A stretch of 64,000 nt of DNA from Listeria grayi DSM 20601 (GCF_000148995.1 NZ_GL538352.1:1257178-1321177); one strand, 5' to 3'; shown: positions 9,128-18,228, counted from the stretch's first letter. The notes: generated by a model not told the origin, from the letters alone. Made by a program: numbers and translations.

Positions 9128-11104
9128 GTGAGAAAAAATATTTTTATCTCGATATTGATTTGTACTATTATATTTATTACCGTAGCACCCCACATCACCT
9201 TTGCTCAAACGACGGATCAGCCTGCATCAACAAAGGCAACTGCGGAAGAGTCTATCGATACTTGGATGCCGGATAAGGTCCTTCAAAAAGCAGTTGCAGC
9301 AAAACTTGGCATTACAGATGTCAACACTCTCACTAAAGCAGATATGAAAAGAGTTACCGCTTTAGCATTTGCAGAAAGCGATCAGAACCTTTCTTCTTTA
9401 GAAGGCTTACAATACGCAGACAATTTATACTACCTCTATATTCCAAAAAGCAATATTTCTGATATTAGTGCTTTAACAAATTTAACAAAAATGAGTATAT
9501 TGTACCTCATGAACTCTAAAATCCATGACCTTACTCCCTTAGAGAAATTGACTAATATGACCAATCTACACCTTGACGCCAACCCGATCGCTGATTACAG
9601 CCCCATACTTTCCTTGACGAAACTAACCGAATTCGGCTCGCGGCACAGTAATTTAAAAGATGTTTCCTTTTTGAAAAATGCTACAGAATTACGCACGATC
9701 TATTTATGGGGAAATGATATTTCCGATGTATCTTTCTTGGAAAACATGAATCAGCTCCAATCATTAGAACTTTCCTATAATAAACTTGAAAACGGCGCTT
9801 TAAACACAATTGCTACCCGCACCACTCTACAAACATTGAGTTTAAGCGGCAATCAGCTAAGCGTTGTGACACCTTTAGAAAGCCTACACAATTTAACAAA
9901 CTTAACCATCTATGGAAACCACATCGCAGACATTTCCCCGATCCAGTCACTTCCGTTGACTACTTTAAACGGCGGTAACCAAACGATCTCGCTTGATAAA
10001 ATCGCTGTGAAGGGTACAGAATATCTGCAAAAAAGCCCCATCCGCGGGCTAACAAATAACCCAAGCCAGATCGCACCTTATCCTGAAAACGAAAGTACCG
10101 GAACCATGGAAGAAAATGCGATCAACTGGACAGATCTTTCTGACGAAGGGACTTTCCTTTCCTATTGGAATGAAACCTACGACGATCCGAACAAAACATT
10201 CTCCGGGCAGCTGGTTTTACCTTATGAACGTGCAACCGGAGAAGATGTTACCGTCCGTTACCTGGATAAAGACGGCGAACCAATTGCTGACAGCGTGACG
10301 CTTAACGGGAAAATTGGCGATCCTTATACCTCTGAAGCGAAATCGATCGACGGCTGGGAGCTTACGGAAACCCCGGACAATGCAAAGGGCACTTTCTCTG
10401 ATTCAGCGCAAACAGTTAGCTATATTTATGAGAAAACCGACGCTCAACCGGTCACCGTTCGCTATCTCGATAAAGACGGGAATGGGCTAGCGAAAGATAC
10501 TATTCTAACTGGCAAGATCGGTGAAGAATATACATCTGAACCTAAATCGATCGACGGTTGGGAACTTGCGGAAACCCCGGACAATGCAAAAGGTAATTTT
10601 TCCGACTCGGCACAAACTGTTACCTATGTTTATGAAAAAACAACTGCACAGCCAGTCACCGTTCGCTATCTCGATAAAGACGGGAATGAGCTAGCGAAAG
10701 ATACTATTCTAACTGGCAAGATCGGCGAAGAATATACATCTGAGCCTAAATCGATCAACGGTTGGGAACTTACGGAAACCCCGGACAATGCAAAAGGTAC
10801 TTTCTCTGATTCAGCACAAGTCGTCCACTATGTCTACAAAAAAACTACGTCTGGTCCTGACGATCCCAAAAAGGATACAGTACCTAAAAAACAAAAACCA
10901 GCAAACAAAAAGCAAACATCACCAAAAACAAATACTCATACCAGCTGGCATTTGATTATTGATCCAAAATCAGATATTACCAAATCTGTTTCTAAGCTAC
11001 CAACGACTGGCGACAAATTGCTAGATACAGTTTTATATAGCTTTGGAGGCTTACTTTTGATCATTATCGCCTTCTTACTATTTAAAAAGCGTCGAAAAAA
11101 TTAA
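9128..11104 (+). CDS. Internalin-like LPXTG protein (LRR plus three MucBP repeats)
   Basis: 658 residues starting at GTG (AGAGAGG 9 bases upstream). Signal peptide 1-26; an internalin-type cap; leucine-rich repeats from about 95 to 290 with the bacterial LRR spacing (LTNLTKMSILYLMNSKIHDLTPL); an inter-repeat region ending FSGQLVLPY, typical of internalins; three near-identical 68-residue MucBP-type repeats (374-575); a Lys/Pro-rich spacer; and the LPTTG sorting signal (624-628) with a membrane segment and KKRRKN tail. Sortase A anchoring is expected. Internalins bind host receptors through the LRR; this one is not InlA or InlB and its ligand is unknown. It has its own terminator and is divergent from the secreted protease. 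Confidence 0.9.
   Translation: MRKNIFISILICTIIFITVAPHITFAQTTDQPASTKATAEESIDTWMPDKVLQKAVAAKLGITDVNTLTKADMKRVTALAFAESDQNLSSLEGLQYADNLYYLYIPKSNISDISALTNLTKMSILYLMNSKIHDLTPLEKLTNMTNLHLDANPIADYSPILSLTKLTEFGSRHSNLKDVSFLKNATELRTIYLWGNDISDVSFLENMNQLQSLELSYNKLENGALNTIATRTTLQTLSLSGNQLSVVTPLESLHNLTNLTIYGNHIADISPIQSLPLTTLNGGNQTISLDKIAVKGTEYLQKSPIRGLTNNPSQIAPYPENESTGTMEENAINWTDLSDEGTFLSYWNETYDDPNKTFSGQLVLPYERATGEDVTVRYLDKDGEPIADSVTLNGKIGDPYTSEAKSIDGWELTETPDNAKGTFSDSAQTVSYIYEKTDAQPVTVRYLDKDGNGLAKDTILTGKIGEEYTSEPKSIDGWELAETPDNAKGNFSDSAQTVTYVYEKTTAQPVTVRYLDKDGNELAKDTILTGKIGEEYTSEPKSINGWELTETPDNAKGTFSDSAQVVHYVYKKTTSGPDDPKKDTVPKKQKPANKKQTSPKTNTHTSWHLIIDPKSDITKSVSKLPTTGDKLLDTVLYSFGGLLLIIIAFLLFKKRRKN
10247..10858 (+). 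repeat. Three tandem 204-bp repeats encoding MucBP domains
   Basis: Units start at 10247, 10451 and 10655. The second and third are almost identical at DNA level (for example VTVRYLDKDGN-x-LAKDTILTG), which points to recent duplication or gene conversion; the first is more diverged. Copy number could vary by slipped recombination. Confidence 0.9.
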
Positions 11105-11150
11105 TCAAAAATAGAGCTTGCTGACGAAAACAGCAAGCTCTATTTTTGAT
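11104..11150. terminator. Bidirectional terminator
   Basis: A 20-bp perfect inverted repeat (11104-11123 with 11131-11150) between the convergent internalin-like and holin-like genes. It overlaps the last codons of the holin gene. Confidence 0.85.
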
Positions 11151-11391
11151 ACAACTGCAATAAAAAGTTCCCGCCCAGCCCTGATAACCCTCCAGCCCAA
11201 GCCATTACAGCCGGACTTGCGGCACCGGGAAGCCAGATCGATAATAATCCCAATAATACCCCTACACCAATGCTTAGCAGATTTGACCATCTTTTTCTGA
11301 TGACTCCCGTTTGGCGGATAGCCTTTACTACTAATGGGGTTATAATAGAGAAAAAAGTAAGGTACGTTACTAGTTCTTTACCAAAATCCAT
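11140..11391 (-). CDS. Small phage-type holin (Hol118-like)
   Basis: 83 residues with three hydrophobic segments (about 8-25, 35-53 and 57-78). The opening MDFGKELVTYLTFFSIITP, the central lattice of small residues and the AWAGGLSGLGG stretch closely resemble the holin of Listeria phage A118 as I remember it, though the charged C-terminal tail is shorter. Holins permeabilise the membrane so that an endolysin can reach the wall. No endolysin gene is adjacent, so this is an orphan that may be a prophage remnant or serve in protein export. AAGGGGGAA precedes the ATG. Confidence 0.7.
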   Translation of the reverse strand: MDFGKELVTYLTFFSIITPLVVKAIRQTGVIRKRWSNLLSIGVGVLLGLLSIWLPGAASPAVMAWAGGLSGLGGNFLLQLYQK

Positions 11392-11533
11392 AAAATCTTC
11401 CCCCTTCCACTATTTATTTTAGCACCAATTCGGTGCTTTGTAAACATATAGGTGCTATTTTTATAAAAAAGTTTCCATTTTGGTGCTTTATATGTTATAC
11501 TAACCTTAACAATCTATATAAGGAGCAACTATC

Positions 11534-11869
11534 ATGGAACTGAATAAATATATTGGGAATAAAATCAGATTTTTTCGGGAAGAGAATGGTTACAGTCAGG
11601 AAAAACTGGCGCAGCTTCTCCGTACCAGCCGTCAAACAGTCAGCCGCTATGAAAATGGCGACCGCAAAGCCAGCCAAGATGTTTTATACGAATTAGCGCA
11701 ATTATTCGGCAAAAGTATGGACGATTTTTTTCCGCCTCGAGAAATAGATCCGCCAAATAAAAATGGTTTGACGATAGCAGCTCATATCGATGATGACGTG
11801 ACAGAGGAAGAATTGCGTGACATCCTTGCTTATATAGAGATGAAAAAAAGACTCCATCGCGGGAAGTGA
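11534..11869 (+). CDS. XRE-family (phage repressor-like) regulator
   Basis: 111 residues. An N-terminal helix-turn-helix of the cI/Cro type is evident (IRFFREENGYSQEKLAQLLRTSRQTVSRYENGDRKAS), followed by a linker and an acidic C-terminal helix (DDDVTEEELRDILAYIEMKKR). AAGGAG lies upstream of the ATG at 11534. The next gene begins 6 bases after its stop and is ImmA-like, the pairing seen in phage and ICE repressor/anti-repressor switches. The divergent holin gene makes a reduced lysis/immunity module plausible. Confidence 0.8.
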   Translation: MELNKYIGNKIRFFREENGYSQEKLAQLLRTSRQTVSRYENGDRKASQDVLYELAQLFGKSMDDFFPPREIDPPNKNGLTIAAHIDDDVTEEELRDILAYIEMKKRLHRGK

Positions 11870-11875
11870 GTTCAA

Positions 11876-12340
11876 TTGTATGAAAAATTTGTAGCGCGGT
11901 ATGGCAAAGAAATAACGATTCGAGAAGAACGTTTACCGACAAAACTTTCTGGACTCTTTTTGGATAATGTTATTTATATCAACAGTCTGCTAAGCGAACA
12001 AGAGAAAACAAGCACGCTGATCGAAGAAGTAATGCACGCCAAATATACTGTCGGCAATATTACCGAGCAGACAGACATCAGCCATCGGAAACAGGAAATG
12101 TTTGCTCGCAAGCGCAGCTACGAGTTTCTTATTCCGTTAGATGACATCATCGCCTGTTACTATGCTGGCTTTCATGAGTATTTCGAGGTTGCAGAACATT
12201 TGGGCGTTACCGAAGAATTCCTGAAAAAAACGGTCGATCACTATAAAAACAAATTCGGGACAAAGTGTTCGCACCGGGATTACAGCATTACATTTGGCAA
12301 TACGATACGTGTCCAACAAAATAAAGCATGCAAAAAGTGA
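11876..12340 (+). CDS. ImmA/IrrE-like putative metallopeptidase
   Basis: 154 residues starting at TTG, with GGGAAGTGAG just upstream inside the end of the repressor gene. The stretch LIEEVMHAKY sits where ImmA proteins carry HExxH; here the first His is replaced by Glu (EExxH), a variant I have seen in Gram-positive phage ImmA relatives. The following helices (EMFARKRSYEFLIPLDDI) match the family fold. ImmA cleaves its partner repressor to induce a mobile element. Whether this variant still binds zinc is uncertain. Confidence 0.65.
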   Translation: MYEKFVARYGKEITIREERLPTKLSGLFLDNVIYINSLLSEQEKTSTLIEEVMHAKYTVGNITEQTDISHRKQEMFARKRSYEFLIPLDDIIACYYAGFHEYFEVAEHLGVTEEFLKKTVDHYKNKFGTKCSHRDYSITFGNTIRVQQNKACKK

Positions 12341-12357
12341 TTTTTGCATGCTTTATT
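12320..12357. terminator. Bidirectional terminator
   Basis: A 17-bp perfect stem (12320-12336 with 12341-12357, loop GTGA) that includes the stop codon of the ImmA-like gene and serves the convergent lipoprotein gene as well. Confidence 0.85.
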
Positions 12358-12368
12358 TTTATAATATA

Positions 12369-12662
12369 TCAATTTTGATAATCTGGCTTCATATCCATCA
12401 GAACGCTTTTTACATTTGATTGCGCAGACTGCTCCATTTGTCTATAAATATCGACATCGCGGATAAAAACTGCCTGCATATCTCCTTTGCGATCCACACG
12501 TTCTACATATCTGCCATGATCGAATACACGGTAATGACTTCGACCAGCCTCAGCAGTGTCCACCTGCTTCACATTTTTGACGATACCTCCATAGGTATCT
12601 TGCTTCCCACATGCTCCTAGAAGCAATGAGAGTACACCAAGCACTACAAGCAGTTTCTTCAT
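12369..12662 (-). CDS. Small putative lipoprotein
   Basis: 97 residues from the ATG at 12662; an in-frame GTG six bases earlier lies inside the AAGGTGA ribosome-binding site and is rejected. A type II signal peptide ends in the lipobox LLGAC, so a lipid-anchored outer-face protein is expected. The mature part (about 80 residues) has no recognised domain; it is rich in charged residues (YRVFDHGRYVERVDRKGD). It follows the Crp-like regulator by 14 bases and is probably in the same operon. Confidence 0.7.
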   Translation of the reverse strand: MKKLLVVLGVLSLLLGACGKQDTYGGIVKNVKQVDTAEAGRSHYRVFDHGRYVERVDRKGDMQAVFIRDVDIYRQMEQSAQSNVKSVLMDMKPDYQN

Positions 12663-12676
12663 TTTCACCTTACCCC

Positions 12677-13333
12677 TTATTCAGCAACTCGTGATTTCAA
12701 ATATACTAAATCTTTGATCACGATCTTACGGTTGTTGATTTCAATGATATCAGCTTCCCTTAGTTCACGCATCATTCGATTAACACTATTTCGCGAACTG
12801 ATTCCGCAAAAGCCGGCAATATCTTCATTAGTAATCGGAAAATCGATCAAGATCTTTTCATTGGATGCTACTCCGAATAGCTCTGCAAGTTCGCACAAAA
12901 CTGCGCATAATGCTCCTTTTTTACCGTTCATGAGCATGGTTTGCAGTTTATACATATAAGCTTGCTGATTTTCACGGTAGTAATTTTTCACATAGGATTG
13001 TAGTTTTAAGTTGCGATTGACATCGCGCCAAAATTCCACTCGGTTCACGCGGTAGAGAAACGCCTCTTCTGATTCGACCCGGATGTTGAACGGAGCCGGA
13101 GTACGATTAGAAGTTTCGTCATTTATAATAGAAATGATTTCCCCAGGTCTTACATAAGCAAGATTGAATTCCCTGCCGTCTTTTAAAATCACACTCGTTT
13201 TGATGACGCCGCCCTTGAGCACATAGACATAACTATCCAACAAACCTCTATATGTCAGATATTCATGATACTCTTTTCTAACTACTTCCCATTTTTGACT
13301 TTCAAGGTATTCTTGAAAATAACGGTTCTGCAT
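12677..13333 (-). CDS. Crp/Fnr-family (Flp/PrfA-like) regulator
   Basis: 218 residues. A cNMP-binding-type beta-roll (VYVLKGGVIKTSVILKDGREFNLAYVRPGEIISI) is followed by the dimerisation helix and a Crp-type winged helix (ITNEDIAGFCGISSRNSVNRMMRELREADIIEINNRKIVI). No Fe-S cysteine cluster is present at the N-terminus, so it is not an oxygen-sensing FNR. It resembles the numerous PrfA/Flp paralogues of Listeria. It is cotranscribed with a small lipoprotein gene; the target is unknown. Confidence 0.8.
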   Translation of the reverse strand: MQNRYFQEYLESQKWEVVRKEYHEYLTYRGLLDSYVYVLKGGVIKTSVILKDGREFNLAYVRPGEIISIINDETSNRTPAPFNIRVESEEAFLYRVNRVEFWRDVNRNLKLQSYVKNYYRENQQAYMYKLQTMLMNGKKGALCAVLCELAELFGVASNEKILIDFPITNEDIAGFCGISSRNSVNRMMRELREADIIEINNRKIVIKDLVYLKSRVAE

Positions 13334-13636
13334 TTTGATCCAATCCTTTACTAAAAAATGTTTAGCCGTTTTTCATTAAAATCACGAGCTAAGTATAGCA
13401 ATTAAATGATAACATAACTACCCTAAATAATATTACCAAATGGTAGCAAAATCGCATAAATTGTGAAAAACCAATCAATATAAAGCAGTAATAGCAACAT
13501 TCACTTTGTGATATAAATAACAAGAGCCGTCACTTTCCTGTCATTTTAGCGTTAACAATTGATAACTTGATATCTCCTGATAATCAAAAAAACCGCAAGC
13601 TGTGATCTTCAGATCAGCACTTGCGGTTTTTTGATT
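13334..13636. other. Non-coding region between two minus-strand units
   Basis: No credible ORF. It holds the upstream region of the Crp-like regulator, with a small dyad TACCAAATGGTA (13434-13445) that could be an operator, and the terminator of the next lipoprotein gene at 13583-13635. Confidence 0.4.
13583..13635 (-). terminator. Terminator of the 294-aa lipoprotein gene
   Basis: An outer stem (13583-13599 with 13620-13635) encloses a second small hairpin (TGATC/GATCA). The stem ends in A/T runs next to the stop codon at 13637. Confidence 0.8.
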
Positions 13637-14521
13637 TTATTTTATTTTATCAAAATGCGTAGCCATTGTTACAGCTTCTATTGCATCACTACTTGTAATC
13701 GTATAAACGCTTTTTCCTTCTTGCCAGCTGACTGTATTAGCATCTACGCGATTATTTTTCTCGGAATCCAATTTCATATCTCCGACTTCATGTGGGATCA
13801 CGAGCGTTTCTTTTTCGAGTTTTGCTACTACTTCTTTCGCTAACGGCTCATAGTCACTTTTTCCGTCATTGATCGCATGGACCACGAAAGACCATCTGCC
13901 TTCATTCCAATTCAAGTATTTGTTCCCAGCGCCGGCATCTGGATATCCTTTGATGCCATGGCCTAAATCAACTGGCTTGCTACCAGTCGTTTGCGGGTCC
14001 GTATGTCCGACAGCTTGTTTCGCTTCATTATTCGTCGCATAAGTTTTTTTCGCTACTGTAGCAACTTCCGAAGCTGATTTGCCATCTTTCAGCTTGGCAT
14101 TATTGATCGGGATCGGTTTATCACTTTCAAAAAATCGAACCTTATAATTACCTTGATCACCGCTTGTTAATGCGGTTAGATGTTTACTATCAGAAGAAAG
14201 CGGGATCGTTGTTGGCAAATAAATATTCTTCGCTGCGATTTGTGTTTTCGTTGCAGCGATGACTTCTTTCGGTGTCAGTGTTTTAGACTTGTTGGTACTG
14301 GTGTCACTTTTGGTGCTGCCTGTGTTGTTGCTGTTCATCTTATCTGTTTGATCGTTCGATTTCTTTTGGCTATCTGTCGCTTCTTTCTTTTCCGTCATCT
14401 GCTTTTTATCTTTGGAAGTATCGCTAGTAGAACTGCTTCCGCTTGAATTTCCTCCGCCGCAACCGGCAGCGACTAGCAAGAGCGCACCGAGTGTTAGGAA
14501 AATTGTCAACCATTTCTTCAT
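13637..14521 (-). CDS. Putative lipoprotein with Ser/Thr/Lys-rich linker
   Basis: 294 residues from the ATG at 14521 (GAGGTGA 6 bases upstream; the GTG at 14530 lies in the ribosome-binding site). Signal peptide with lipobox LVAAGC, then a low-complexity Ser/Thr/Lys/Asp-rich spacer (about 25-80) and a roughly 210-residue globular domain (TPKEVIAATKTQIAAKNIYLPTTIPLS ... WNEGRWSFVVHA ... SWQEGKSVYTI). I do not recognise a named family, although the layout resembles listerial membrane-anchored lipoproteins of unknown role. It is monocistronic. Confidence 0.75.
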   Translation of the reverse strand: MKKWLTIFLTLGALLLVAAGCGGGNSSGSSSTSDTSKDKKQMTEKKEATDSQKKSNDQTDKMNSNNTGSTKSDTSTNKSKTLTPKEVIAATKTQIAAKNIYLPTTIPLSSDSKHLTALTSGDQGNYKVRFFESDKPIPINNAKLKDGKSASEVATVAKKTYATNNEAKQAVGHTDPQTTGSKPVDLGHGIKGYPDAGAGNKYLNWNEGRWSFVVHAINDGKSDYEPLAKEVVAKLEKETLVIPHEVGDMKLDSEKNNRVDANTVSWQEGKSVYTITSSDAIEAVTMATHFDKIK

Positions 14522-14570
14522 ATCTATCACCTCGATATTCGATACCCTTTAGAAATTTCACAAAACGTCG

Positions 14571-15569
14571 TTAGTAATTCGGATTCTCATCTGCTGCAAA
14601 TTTGATATTCGCTGATTCTTTCGCACGCGTAACTACATCCATGACATTTAGACTATGTGCCAGTCGGTCAAGCATCTCTGCTTCATTTTGTTCGGAAAGA
14701 ATGCGTTCAAAAGCAACAAACTCATCATACATGCGGTGTTCATGATCTTTTACATCCACATGCACTTCTTCGCCTTTATTCGGCAAAAACTCGAACGAAT
14801 CAACGACGCTTACCGTACCGTTGACATGGATCGTACCTGCATCGCCTTGGATATTCGCAGAAATAGGTGCTTTACTGTCTTTCGATCCAATACATACCGC
14901 TTTAAAGGACTCATAATCAAGGATCAAAATCCCAGAAGTATCGATTCCTTGAGCGATGTTAGCATAATATTGCACGGTTTTCGGTTTTCCAAACAGCCCA
15001 ACGACGAAGTGGATGTTGTAGATATTAAGATCCATCAATGCGCCGCCTGACATTTCGCGGTTGAAAGCAGGCAGGATATTACCCGCTTTGAATGCATCGT
15101 AACGGGAGGAATATTGCGAGTAGTTTGCTTCAATGATCTTGATGTTCCCTAGCTCAGAAACTTTATCTTTGATCGCTAAAAAGTTCTTCATGTATTGATT
15201 GGTGATGGCTTCTAAAAGAAACGCTTGTTTCTCCCTTGCTAAATCAATTAATATTTCTAACTCTTGAACATTAGAAGTAAAAGGTTTCTCACAAATTACA
15301 TTTTTTCCAGCTTCCAACGCTTGCTTTACATAACTAAAATGTAAATGATTGGGCAACGCTACATACACCGTATCAATAGATCCATCTGCTAAAAACACTT
15401 CATAATCAGTATGGATCTTTGCAATGTTGTACCGTGTTTTCAAGTCTTCCAATTTCTCTAAACTCTTGGCTCTTCCATAAATTGCCGCCAGCTCGATTTT
15501 TGGGATAGAAGTAAAGACTGGAAGTAAATCATGGACGATCATTCCTGATCCAACGATTCCTAATTTCAT
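14571..15569 (-). CDS. Gfo/Idh/MocA-family oxidoreductase
   Basis: 332 residues. The N-terminal Rossmann fold is intact (LGIVGSGMIVHDLLPVF; AIYGRAKS; VYVALPNHLHFSYVKQALEAGKNVICEKPFTSN), with the family's EKP motif near residue 98. The C-terminal part matches the substrate domain (LMDLNIYNIHFVVGLFGKP). It should use NAD(P) to act on a sugar or inositol derivative. The start lies 2 bases after the upstream gene's stop, so it is coupled to the second dehydrogenase. A divergent RpiR regulator fits a sugar-related role. Confidence 0.85.
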   Translation of the reverse strand: MKLGIVGSGMIVHDLLPVFTSIPKIELAAIYGRAKSLEKLEDLKTRYNIAKIHTDYEVFLADGSIDTVYVALPNHLHFSYVKQALEAGKNVICEKPFTSNVQELEILIDLAREKQAFLLEAITNQYMKNFLAIKDKVSELGNIKIIEANYSQYSSRYDAFKAGNILPAFNREMSGGALMDLNIYNIHFVVGLFGKPKTVQYYANIAQGIDTSGILILDYESFKAVCIGSKDSKAPISANIQGDAGTIHVNGTVSVVDSFEFLPNKGEEVHVDVKDHEHRMYDEFVAFERILSEQNEAEMLDRLAHSLNVMDVVTRAKESANIKFAADENPNY

Positions 15570-15571
15570 GG

Positions 15572-16588
15572 CTATTTACACCCTTTCACGCCGTCTTCGA
15601 GAATGCGCATTTGTAATAATGTTTCTTCATCTTTCACTTGTTTTTCTTTTCCATTCACAATCGCCTCATATAGTCCATCATACACGCGACCATAGTCACC
15701 TTTTTCAGAAACAACTTTTTCCTCATGATAGACTCCGTTATCATCGACGTAAGTCAATACGCCGTAATGTTCCGGCAGATCAATTCCAAAATCAGCATTG
15801 TCGGGCATATAGAATAGTTTCAAATGTTCCTCTTGACGATCTTTCGTTTCTTTTACAAACGAACCTTTTTTACCATACACAACAAAACTTGGTCTTGCTT
15901 TCAAGCGGAAATAACTCGACTTGACAGACACTTTTAATTTGTCATAATAAAAATCTAAATCAAAGTAATCATTCATACGTCCTTCTCCAAGTAATTGTCG
16001 AACATCGTAATGAATATCGTCCGGTTTGCCAAAATAGCTCAATACTTGATCGATCGTATGACAGCCATGACCGTATAAATAACTATTGTAGAACTTGAAT
16101 TCATGGGTAGATTCCGGTACTTCTGGGCGGAAGTAGTCGTAGTGCATCTCCACTTCTAGTAAATCGCCAAGTTTCCCGCTTTCGATCACCTTTTGGACGG
16201 TGAGAAAATCGGAATCAAAGCGGCGATTTTGGTAACATTGCACTAGCAGATCATGTGCTTTCGCATAAGCAAAAATCTCTTCTGCTTCCGTATATGTCAT
16301 CATAAATGGCTTTTCTACCAACACGTGTTTGCCGTGTTCCAAAACTTTCTTCGCATACTCATAGTGTGACTGTTGCGTGGTCGAAACAACAATCAGTTGA
16401 ATTTCCGGATCAATCAGCATTTCTTCCAAATCCGTTGTATAATGGATATGTTCATGCTTATCCCACGCATCGTGATCTGGGTTGCGACGGTAGATCGTTT
16501 TTACCTTGATTGTGTCGCGTTCTAAAACGAAAGGCAAATGATAGCGATTCGTACTCTTTCCATTTCCAATATAACCGATAGTTAACAT
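15572..16588 (-). CDS. Gfo/Idh/MocA-family oxidoreductase
   Basis: 338 residues. The N-terminus carries the dinucleotide fold (IGYIGNGKSTNRYHLPFVL), with VVSTTQQSHYEYAKKVLEHGKHVLVEKPF as the family motif, then the C-terminal domain (GCHTIDQVLSYFGKPD). It belongs to the YhhX/YdgJ-like group. GGGGGA lies 8 bases before the ATG. First gene of a two-gene operon divergent from the RpiR-type regulator; the pair probably interconverts a sugar through a keto intermediate, but the substrate cannot be read from the sequence. Confidence 0.85.
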   Translation of the reverse strand: MLTIGYIGNGKSTNRYHLPFVLERDTIKVKTIYRRNPDHDAWDKHEHIHYTTDLEEMLIDPEIQLIVVSTTQQSHYEYAKKVLEHGKHVLVEKPFMMTYTEAEEIFAYAKAHDLLVQCYQNRRFDSDFLTVQKVIESGKLGDLLEVEMHYDYFRPEVPESTHEFKFYNSYLYGHGCHTIDQVLSYFGKPDDIHYDVRQLLGEGRMNDYFDLDFYYDKLKVSVKSSYFRLKARPSFVVYGKKGSFVKETKDRQEEHLKLFYMPDNADFGIDLPEHYGVLTYVDDNGVYHEEKVVSEKGDYGRVYDGLYEAIVNGKEKQVKDEETLLQMRILEDGVKGCK

Positions 16589-16761
16589 AAAAGTTCCCCC
16601 AATTTCATACTATTTATATATACATTATAAGTTTGTTTGCTCAAAAACGCTATTTTCCCCTTCTATCTATAGTTATTTAGGAAATTTAGTCCTGAATCAC
16701 AGGCTTAAATAATATTTTTCTGCACAAAAAGTTCAATATTCACTCGAGAGGAGCCCTTTTG

Positions 16762-17616
16762 ATGCTGTTGCAAAAAATCAAAACAATGACTAATTTTACC
16801 AATACTGAAAAAGTGATCGCTGACTACATTCTTGCAAACACAGCTAATATGGAGCAACTGACCATTCAAGAATTAGCTCGAAAAACCTATACGTCACATG
16901 CTTCGATTATTCGTTTCACCAGAAAACTAGGCTTAGATGGATTTAAGTCCTTTAAAATCGAATTATTGAAAACGAATCAGCAAGAAAATCACGTTCTCTC
17001 AGAGATCAATCCAAATATCCCTTTTGAGCATGACGATTCTATTCTTAAAATCAGTCGTGAAATGATGGAACTCACTCAGCAAACCATCACCGAGAGCTAC
17101 CATTTGCTAGACGAGCAAAAGCTTTTTCAAGCTACGCGACAATTGTACGATGCCAAACGTATTTTTTTGTTTGCCCTAGGAGATTCTCAGATTCGCGCAG
17201 AAAGTTTTCAAAACAAGCTTTGGAAAATCAACCAATATGCCATCTTGGCTACAGACCGTTCAGAATGGGCCGTCCACACAGCAAATATCACAAGCGAAGA
17301 TTGTGCTCTGTTTATTAGTTACGATGCTAAGTCGCCGCATGACATCACAGCTGCAGAATGGTTAAAATCTCGTGGCGTGCCGATTATTTTGCTTACTTCT
17401 CATATCACAAGCAAACTTAGTAAAATTGCGGATATTTGTATTGCCGTGCCGAACTTAGAAGATAAATCAGAACTAAAGATCGCCACCTTCGCTTCACAAA
17501 TAGCCTTCGATTATATTCTGAATGTTATTTTCTCGACGCTCTATCAAATCGATTACGAGAAAAACAAGGACTATCAAACCCTAAATCAGCAATTTTTAAG
17601 TGATAATAATGCTTGA
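16762..17616 (+). CDS. RpiR-family transcriptional regulator
   Basis: 284 residues from the ATG at 16762 (GAGAGGAG 8 bases upstream; the TTG at 16759 is less likely). Residues 1-75 hold the HTH_6 domain (LTIQELARKTYTSHASIIRFTRKLGLDGFKSFK) and about 110-250 a SIS sugar-isomerase fold that senses a phosphosugar (IFLFALGDSQIRAESFQNKLW; ALFISYDAKSPHD). It is divergent from the two Gfo/Idh dehydrogenases with 170 bases between, and probably regulates them. Confidence 0.85.
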   Translation: MLLQKIKTMTNFTNTEKVIADYILANTANMEQLTIQELARKTYTSHASIIRFTRKLGLDGFKSFKIELLKTNQQENHVLSEINPNIPFEHDDSILKISREMMELTQQTITESYHLLDEQKLFQATRQLYDAKRIFLFALGDSQIRAESFQNKLWKINQYAILATDRSEWAVHTANITSEDCALFISYDAKSPHDITAAEWLKSRGVPIILLTSHITSKLSKIADICIAVPNLEDKSELKIATFASQIAFDYILNVIFSTLYQIDYEKNKDYQTLNQQFLSDNNA

Positions 17617-17655
17617 TTTATTTCCCGAGAAATAATAGCTTGAAAGGAGAAGCTG

Positions 17656-18225
17656 ATGCTCCCTAAGAAAAAGATCTTTTCGTGGTTCATAAGTATTGTG
17701 TCTCTTGGTATGTTGCTACTTATCCTGCTTCAATTACTAGCAATTATCGATCTATCCATAAGAAGCGGTGAACTGTTGGCTGCCTGCTTTTTGCTGCTTG
17801 TGTTCCTATTCCTCACTGTATCTTTGCGGCCACAAAAAAAAGAGCCCTCTGTCTATTATCGACCCAAGCCGCTCGTATATACTAAAGCACTTGAGATCAT
17901 CGAAATAAACAGCTGGCTATATACGTTTTATAAAACATCAGACAGCATTTATATCATGCAGCTCTATTTCAGCGAGCATACAGAATATGTACAAGTAGAT
18001 ACGTACCGTTGTTATTATTTCCATGCTTCGGAAATTCGCGAAAAGCTGAACACTCGTTCATTAACAGCATTAGCACTTGCCATCCAAGCCGAACCAAATA
18101 CATACAAATGGAAAGAACTAGCCATTACTTTACAAATACATGGCCGACAAGTTGACTATTTTATGCAGACCTGTCTATTCGCAGATGACGCTGAACATTT
18201 GTATACTAATCTACCAGATAAATAG
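17656..18225 (+). CDS. Membrane protein of unknown function
   Basis: 189 residues. Two hydrophobic helices (about 9-32 and 38-57) are followed by a cytoplasmic-type region of about 130 residues (YTKALEIIEINSWLYTFYKTSDSIYIMQLYFSEHTEYVQVDTYRCYYF) rich in aromatic residues and beta pattern. No family recognised. GAAAGGAG precedes the ATG by 6 bases. It follows the RpiR gene by 40 bases and may be read from the same promoter. Confidence 0.6.
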   Translation: MLPKKKIFSWFISIVSLGMLLLILLQLLAIIDLSIRSGELLAACFLLLVFLFLTVSLRPQKKEPSVYYRPKPLVYTKALEIIEINSWLYTFYKTSDSIYIMQLYFSEHTEYVQVDTYRCYYFHASEIREKLNTRSLTALALAIQAEPNTYKWKELAITLQIHGRQVDYFMQTCLFADDAEHLYTNLPDK

Positions 18226-18228
18226 CTT

